A stretch of 64,000 nt of DNA from Mimachlamys varia (lineage: Eukaryota > Mollusca > Bivalvia > Pectinida > Pectinidae). Under the pieces are notes generated by a model, which did not search any database, had not been told where the DNA came from, and saw nothing but the letters and a program-made list of their open reading frames with translations. Positions 51,701 to 60,700 of the stretch are shown here, piece after piece; position 1 is the first letter of the stretch; each line of letters begins with the position of its first letter. The DNA lies in NCBI GenBank assembly GCA_947623455.1, contig OX392532.1, forward strand, positions 7,940,501 to 8,004,500, in the 5' to 3' direction. The position numbers were made by a program, and so were the translations under genes.

Positions 51701-54700
51701 TGTTTTGCCATTTACAAACGTCAACAAATTACTTAAGCACTGATCTGCTTTCACTTGGCATTCATAGGCAACATGAATTCCAACTGTATAAAGGCAAATC
51801 CAATATGAAGTGTGTTACTTCTATTTGCCATTTTTAGAATCTGTTCATCTCCTACAAAATTCAATTACTCTTTTTATTTCTCAGCATTTAGCTCAAATAC
51901 TGTATCTATGATATATGCTTGTTCATTGAAAAGAACAGCAATCGTCTGGGAACGGTCAGCGCTATCCAATGTAACAATTGTGACGTCATAATAATGATGA
52001 CATCAACAATAGATTAATGGCATTCATGGCCGTATGAATGCCAACTGAAGTTGGTAGAGTTATACAGTGGCTATGCCATGCAATGGAAAATATACAAGAT
52101 TAAAGCTGTTAACATGATTACCTGGCATATAATCATTTAAATGATTTCTTCAGTAAAACATGTATTTCCCATGAAATTAAATTGAATATGTTCATAGAAT
52201 TTCTAAATTCTCTTAGTAAGCAAATAGAATCACAAAAGAAAGAAATTTAAAATAATTGATGTTCTGACACAGAAAATTAATTTTACAAACACTAAATGAA
52301 GGCATTTTATTTATTGTAAAAACACCATAAAGAACTTAATTAGTATGATATACGTTATAGCATTCCATGCCAGTAAATGTTTGGTCGTGTCAAATTAGTA
52401 TGATATACGTTATAGCATTCCATGCCAGTAAATGTTTGGTCGTGTCAAATTAGTATGATATACGTTATAGCATTCCATGCCAGTAAATGTTTGGTCGTGT
52501 CAAATTAGTATGATATACGTTATAGCATTCCATGCCAGTAAATGTTTGGTCGTGTCAAATTAGTATGATATACGTTATAGCATTCCATGCCAGTAAATGT
52601 TTGGTCGTGTCAAATTAGTATGATATACGTTATAGCATTCCATGCCAGTAAATGTTTGGTCGTGTCAAATTAGTATGATATACGTTATAGCATTCCATGC
52701 CAGTAAATGTTTGGTCGTGTCAAATTAGTATGATATACGTTATAGCATTCCATGCCAGTAAATGTTTGGTCGTGTCAAATTAGTATGATATACGTTATAG
52801 CATTCCATGCCAGTAAATGTTTGGTCGTGTCAAATTAGTATGATATACGTTATAGCATTCCATGCCAGTAAATGTTTGGTCGTGTCAAATTAGTATGATA
52901 TACGTTATAGCATTCCATGCCAGTAAATGTTTGGTCGTGTCAAATTAGTATGATATACGTTATAGCATTCCATGCCAGTAAATGTTTGGTCGTGTCAAAT
53001 TAGTATGATATACGTTATAGCATTCCATGCCAGTAAATGTTTGGTCGTGTCAAATTAGTATGATATACGTTATAGCATTCCATGCCAGTAAATGTTTGGT
53101 CGTGTCAAATTAGTATGATATACGTTATAGCATTCCATGCCAGTAAATGTTTGGTCGTGTCAAATTAGTATGATATACGTTATAGCATTCCATGCCAGTA
53201 AATGTTTGGTCGTGTCAAATTAGTATGATATACGTTATAGCATTCCATGCCAGTAAATGTTTGGTCGTGTCACTATTCTAGGTCATGTTTTGTTTAGATG
53301 TAATTTTTGAGTATTCAACAAATATAATCGCTGTGGCCTTGAATTTCCTATATATGGTTTGGAGTCATTAAATTTTTGTTTTAAGTTTTATTATAATTTA
53401 TGCCAGCAAGTAAATGATGATATTAAATTTCCTCATGACCCAAGTTCTTTTAGTTTTCATGAAGAAGCCATTTGATCATTTCACAATTTTGACCAAAAAG
53501 ATCTTGGAAGTTGAACTTTTGTAAGGATGACTCTATATTTGTAAAAAAAATATTTATTGCAGGACTTCAAGCTAGCAAAATAAAAGCTATTAAAGGAATT
53601 TTGCTATTTAAAAGGAGTCAGCGTAAAATTAGACCCTTAAATACTGATCAATGCTATTTCTTCTCTAAAATTCTGTTGATTTTTACAATATTGAGATCTT
53701 TTGGCCCTGGACTGTCAAGAACATTTAAGGTTAACCCAAGCTTGATAATAGATTTTATACATAATTATACAAACCATTGCCCCTATTTGGCCCCATCCCT
53801 TCTCCTCCTATTAGGGTCCACACCTACCCAGAGTCGTGTCCCCTTGACAAAAAGATTCCAAAGATCAAGCCAAGATAATTACGTCCCTTATACCAGTGCT
53901 TATGGAGTTGGTTTTACTGGATATCATTTTTTTTTCTACCAGTATTTTCCCTAATTAGATACTGCCTATAAGCCACCAAAAGGGCCACATCCTCTTATTA
54001 CCCCTAGTCTCGACTCCTTTGTCTTGAGTTGGGGATGGGGATGGGGGGATAGACCTTAATGTTCAATATTAGTTCCAGTTGGCCACAAGATTCCCTGTCC
54101 TATATATTTATCCTACGTATACTAGCTCTTGGCCTCAGAATATACAAATTTGGTTGCTGAGTGTTAAATTATAATCAATTGCATTATAATGTAAGTATCA
54201 GTTTGAAATGGCTCAAACCAAACGAATCACACATGGTACAGTATTCACATCTCCTTTACCTCAAACTCCTGCTCCTCGAGACTACCCCTGACTGGAAAGT
54301 CCGGCAGGAAGAGGGCCTCAACCAGAGGTACAGACCACTGGGCAGAGTCAGATCCTTTATCAAGCTCATCCTGGGATTTACCACGGACGAGGCGCTCAGA
54401 GCCTCGTGTCTTAGTCCCTCTCACAAAATCTGGATTAGTTGCTTGCAAAAACTGCAAAAATACAAAACATGAAAGTTTGTTACACATTGGTGTTAATGTT
54501 ATTTATCTCACTTACCTTTGTTTGCCATTATATTGTGTAATTTTTCTGCCTAGGAGAACAAGATGACATAGAAGTAGAAACCATCTCCAAGGGCCCTGCT
54601 TTTGTAAAATTAAATCAATGTGAAGAATGTATTGAAGTGCCAACACTATTTATTGAGTCTACATAAGCATGATAAGAGCACACTGTTATGAAGAACAGGC

Positions 54701-57700
54701 ACATTCAGGAGAATAACTAGTAGGATATGAAGTCCTAAACAACCTATGGCTCTATATATCAGTCCACAATTTATAAATAAGTTACAAATTAATACAAAGT
54801 TTCAGCAAAACTAAACCACTAACAAATATTCAGGACGCATATGGGCCCTACATAATAAAATTTAACTGGCCTTTGATCCAAAGATTTGATTAGTTGACTC
54901 CTTGTTTGACTACCAATTTTGCTTCATAAGCAAAATGTTTAGTTGACAGATGTAAAACAGAGCTTGACCTTTGAAGATGTATGAGGTTTGGTCATTTATT
55001 GTTACATGTAATCAGACACAATGAGAAACTGTTGGCATCACCTTGGCGTACACCTTTGAATGTTTCAAGCAATCTTTGGGTCAAGGTCACAATGACCAAA
55101 TGACCTCTCTTTTTAAGTCTGATAAACAGTTCCATTCCTAATGAGAAAAAGGTGTGATTTTTCTAAATTCCCAATTCAGACACTTTTCAGACAAAATTTA
55201 GTTGTACATTTTGTACATGCTTGAGGAGCTTCTTTTGACATAAATTTTAATAAGGAACAAGAAAGATGGGCTGTAAATGTCATACTGACAGTGCTTTAAA
55301 TACTAATTTAGAAAAGAAATAATGTATTTAGTTGTAGTTCTAAAAGTGTTGTAAAAATTTCCCAAATAGCTGTTATGTCGATTAATTTTTCCCAATTTGA
55401 TCTCAGGGTCTGATTCCCAAAACCCCCTAATAAAGCCCATGATGTAGCAGGGCCCTAATGATTGTGAAAATGGAAGGAATTAAGAGCCCTATTAAATATA
55501 CCGGTATCATGTCACTTAAATTCAGTGGAAGGAACTTTTTCTAACCACAAAATTTGATAACTTATAATATATTGGTAATGCATTGTTATATAATTAAGTG
55601 TATGATTTACGTATAGACTGCAGGCAAACTAACATTGCCTATATACAGCTGTATAACTGAAATTAAAATCATATACATTGTATAATATACAACATGTAAA
55701 CATAAAGTCTACACTAGTGCTGTTTACAGCAATGTTTCACCAGAAAAATAGATAAAATACAACATAATGTGTGGAGTTGGTTAGAATTGTTTTCCCTTAC
55801 AGGGTTCATGCTGGGTATTTTATAAACGGAGTCCTTTCTTAAAGGCCCAATATACGTAACTTTCGGCAAAACTTGATGCCAAAATCAAGCCTAATAACTT
55901 ATTTTTTTTTATAGATTTAGTTAAGATTAACTGATATCACAAATATCCAAGATGACTTCTTACGCGGTAACCGGTACGGGAGCAGTTGAAACTCGGTTTT
56001 TGTAAACACGCGACCATTTTGACTGTCTTCTACCTGCGGTTTGTTATTGAAGTGGGCCCCACCTGAATTATTTTCAATTCTTTGGATTTTTCTGTCAGGA
56101 GTTTCTTGTTAGTTACCGCTCAGGTTTACTTTGTTTTAGGCTTATTTTTGTATGGTTATCAACTGGATTTTTTTCAGAATTTTTCAGATTGACGAAAAAT
56201 TTCCTGAAGTTACGTATATTGGGCCTTTAAATAAATGGGGTCCTTCTGCATAGTTTCAATGGGAATCCTGAAAATAAGTTGGGTCCTTTTCAGTTTCTAT
56301 GCTTGAAAAGGGACAGCTTCAACACAAACCCTGCCCTTAGAATGTGCATCAGTAATAATTACTAATATTACAACCCCCACAGTTGCTGCCACATCAATTT
56401 TCTAGAATTAACATTCGGTGCAAAGTCAAAATGACGTTGATTAGAAAAGACCATGACGTTAAGATTTTCATGGCAAAGCTGTATGTCTGTCTAATACTGA
56501 AAAGGGTCTTTGATAATGACACAAACATATACGTGGCTTTCCCTATCTAAGTATTACCCTTTATGGGACTTCTGCAACGAAGTTAGGGGGGGGGGGATAA
56601 ACTGGAATCACCCTGTCTGTCTGGGTGTCTGTTGTCCGCAGCAACTTGTCTGGAGACTAAACAGTATATCATGTAGTTGTGCATCAGCATTTTTATTTCA
56701 GATTTCGACCACTTTAAGTGAGTTATGACTTTTTTTCCCACACTATCGGTAACAGTGCAATTTGACTTTGAAAATTTCATTTAAATGGTAAGACAAGCAT
56801 TGCAGACCTTTGTCTAACACCAGTGGACATTTTAAAAAACAACCCAACAAGAGACCTAAGGGGCCTTAACGGTCTTCTGACTATATATATAATTTGGTTA
56901 TGATATTAACTTATTTGACCCCTGTAACATTAAGAGGTAGGTCAAGGTCATTAATTTTACCAAAATGGTAGCGATTCATTTAAGCATGCTACAGTTCAAA
57001 TATCAGTACCCTGGATATTTCAGGTATTGAGAAGAAGTTTATTGAAGATTTTTATAATATTTGACTCTTGTGACTTTGAAAATGGGTCAAGGTCATTCGA
57101 ACAAACTTTGTAGCCCTTCATCCAAGTATGCTACATGCCAAATATCAGTACCCCAGGCTTTTCAGTTATTGAAAAGAAGATGCTTGAAGATTTTAAGACA
57201 TGTGACCCTTGTGACCTTGAAAGTGGATCAAAGTCATTCATTTGAACAAACTTGGTAGCCCTTCATCCAAGCATACTATATGCCAAATATCAGTTACCTG
57301 GGCCTTTTAATTATACATTTGTATTATTGAGAAGATGTGTCTTGAAGATTTTAACATATTTGACCCATGTGAACTTAAAAGTAGGTCAAGGTCATTCATT
57401 TGATCAAACTTGGTAGCCCTTCATCCCAGCATGCTATGAGCCAAATATCAGTACCCTGGGCCTTTTGGTTAATTGAGTAGAAGTTGCTTAAAGGGAAAGT
57501 GTACCCACAGTGGACGGTGTATGGTGCACGACTACGGAGGCCATCATCATTCATTGAAGCTTCATACAGATGATCAGTATGTTATGTAGTTGTGCATCAG
57601 CATTACCAGATTTTGACCCCTTTTGAGGGAATTATATCTAGCCCTTTATGTGAAATAACATTTAGAGATATTCATCTTAACTAATGAGCAAATTCTCATG

Positions 57701-60700
57701 AAACTTCATTTGTATGGTCAGTATATTACGTATAGTTCTGCATCGTCATTTTAGTTTCATATTTTGAACCTTGGTGTGAAATTCAATATAAAAAATTCTC
57801 AAAAAATTCCCATTTTTGTAAGTTGACCATAAGGTCGAGGTCAGTGAATGATGTGTAAACTACCATCATCTGTGAGGGGTATTCATTATCCTATGGGTGA
57901 CAGTTCTAGTTGACCCCTAAAATTGTGTCAGCTGGGATTATGGTTCTTACTGACCTTATAGGGTCTGTACGACCAGCTCATGATCACTGCATGATGATGG
58001 TTGGGTGGCCTTGGTGTACTAAAGTGTATGTGTGAACATTTATTTAAAACTCACTCGTTTTGTATCAGGGTTGGCAAAATAATTTTAATAGTCCACCTAT
58101 AGATTAGTATAATATACTAATGTACTCCAATATGAAATCAGAAAGTATTTTGCTTTTTCATTTAGTCCAGAAAGAAAGAAATCAGCAGTATTATTGGTAG
58201 GGTATTTACGGAGGAGAATATAACTAAGTCTAAACAGCAACAAACAAACATGTAGTGAGGAACTCCAATTGAAAACATGCACACCAAGATCCACAAACAT
58301 GCTCAGGTTAAACAAAATTAATACAAAAAAATGGAGGATGTACATGTCCAGGCTAATCTATACAAACTAATAATCAAGTAATAAACTGCATTGCTTTCAC
58401 TTGGCATTCAAAGTCAATATGATTGTCATCTAGAAACAGTATCCATGAAGCTTCATGTTCATAATGAGTATGAACAGTACATACTGAAAGCAGTACTTAC
58501 CACACTGTAAGCATGCTTACATTAACCATTTACTAATCTCATACAAATAAATTCAAAATTCAAAATTCTCAATTGTGCTTAATCAATGAATACCCCCATC
58601 ACCATCCCTCTGCAAAAGGCAAGTGGTATCTATACATTCATAACTCAGATGAATGCCAACTGAGACTGTTAGGATTATTAAGTAACTATAGCAATGCATG
58701 CCATGCAATGGCTAAAGCGTTACTTATCACTATAGACAATCTGGAATATTATCCTAGGCTTATTGAATAAAGATTTATTTTAACTCTACGGCACACTACT
58801 GGATGAAAAGGCATTAGAAGTGTCAGAGTTATGAAGATGTATACATGGTGTATATGTCCCCTACTTGCACAGCCAGTTGATACAAAATACTCCTGCAGAC
58901 ACCAATACAGACGGTACACCATTATCAATTATCAAGATAGAAGTTTGTACAAAATGTAGGAAAGGTAAAACTTATAAAGGGTATATAGATTGTCTCTTAT
59001 AGTCATTTTACACAAATATCTCCAGAAGTCAGTTTACTCAAGTACAGAATATATTTTATTAATGTATCCTTAGTTACATGTATCCCCCATCCCCATGTCA
59101 TCAGTTTACACACTGAAAAGGGAGCTAGTGTATAAATATTCCCAGGAGTCTAGAAGGTACAGAGATGTAATGATTATCCCCATACACACCAACTTTACAC
59201 AGGAGCTCTTTCTACAAAGTTATGAAGAATATATTAGAATGACTTACTTCCATAGCCACCTTATATCCAGGCACTACATTTAGATAGACTGTATTGCATA
59301 TTTTTCACACTTTGAACAGATCTAGAGTTTTCAAGCCTTTTTTTTACAGAATTTTGAGACATTTAACAACTGGCGGATGGAAATATTTCTTGACTTAAGT
59401 TCTTGTACCGAAAGCAATTTTGTTCAGTGACTAAGTATTAAATGCCTACATACAGAAGTGTAAAGGATGCAACAGAACCATCAGATCTAGAGAGCAAAAT
59501 ACTCTTCAAAGTTCAATATTCAGCCATTGACTTTGTATGTATTATCGGGCAAAGAACAAAGACGTGACATCTTAATCTGCATACCATACATTTTATAGAA
59601 GAAACTTGTTAACCCAGACAGTTCATTTCCAAATTACAAAAAATGATTTTTTTTTTTTTTTTTTGATTTTCGAGACAGTCTTCACTTCTTCTGATATTCC
59701 TGATCATGGCATGAAAATTCATGTTGCAATTTGTCTGGATAAACAAGGTTAAACTCATTATTGAATTCTGTAAGCTTCATATTAACTAACATTTAACTTT
59801 ATAAATTGATATCAAATCTATTTTCAATCAATTTTAGCCATTGGATATTACTTTGATTTTCATAAGAAACAAGCACAAATACATTTGGATAAGAAGCATC
59901 AACTACAGCAGGCTGCAGCTGTACTTGTACAATTTAATATATATATACATATTTTTTTTATATAAAAACATTTCAAATTTTAATCATTTAAATAAATTTA
60001 ATCAATATTTGATAAATATGAAACTCACATTAATTATGTACCATGTGTCTAAAATGTTTTACTTCCCCAATTGCAATTTAATAAAAGGACTTTGTTTTCT
60101 CACCTTCTTTAACTTGCTGAACAGGGAAAACCAATGTAAGAGTTGCACAGAGTTACTTCCAAATGCTGCCTGAGCAAACATATCTGGGGTCAAGCTACAT
60201 TTGTCTTTAACAAATATAAAATAATCATGATGTTATTGTAAAAATAAAATCACATTTGGGGATTAGTGCACTGCAAATACCAGGTGGAAATACAACATTT
60301 TTCTAAACAAAATAGAGTCCTAATTATAAGCAGGCAAGGAGATGTGACAGAAAAGAAGCAAACAAAGGGAGACAATAAATGTAGGAGAATGCATACACTT
60401 TTGACAAGATTTAAAAAAAATTGTTCCTGCCTGCAACACTTCAGAATTTATAATTTGACAAAAACTTTTTAATGACATAATATTATAGAGCCAAACCAAT
60501 ATACCCTGCCTGTTCATATTGAAAGCTGCAGTAGTTGCTTAAAACTAAAGAACTACAAGTCTTAAAGATCAAGTTTTTTTTTTCAAATAGAATGAGTTTG
60601 CAAAGGTAACAAAGATATATTTGTATTTGATATGCAGATTGTACTGTTTGATGATATGTATAACTTTCATAATTCACTAATATAATTTCCAATACCTATT

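Noticed and set aside
53511..53954. 147-codon plus-strand frame as a gene
   Set aside because: Low-complexity, resembles decayed dispersed repeat text, lies in a kinase intron and has no domain.
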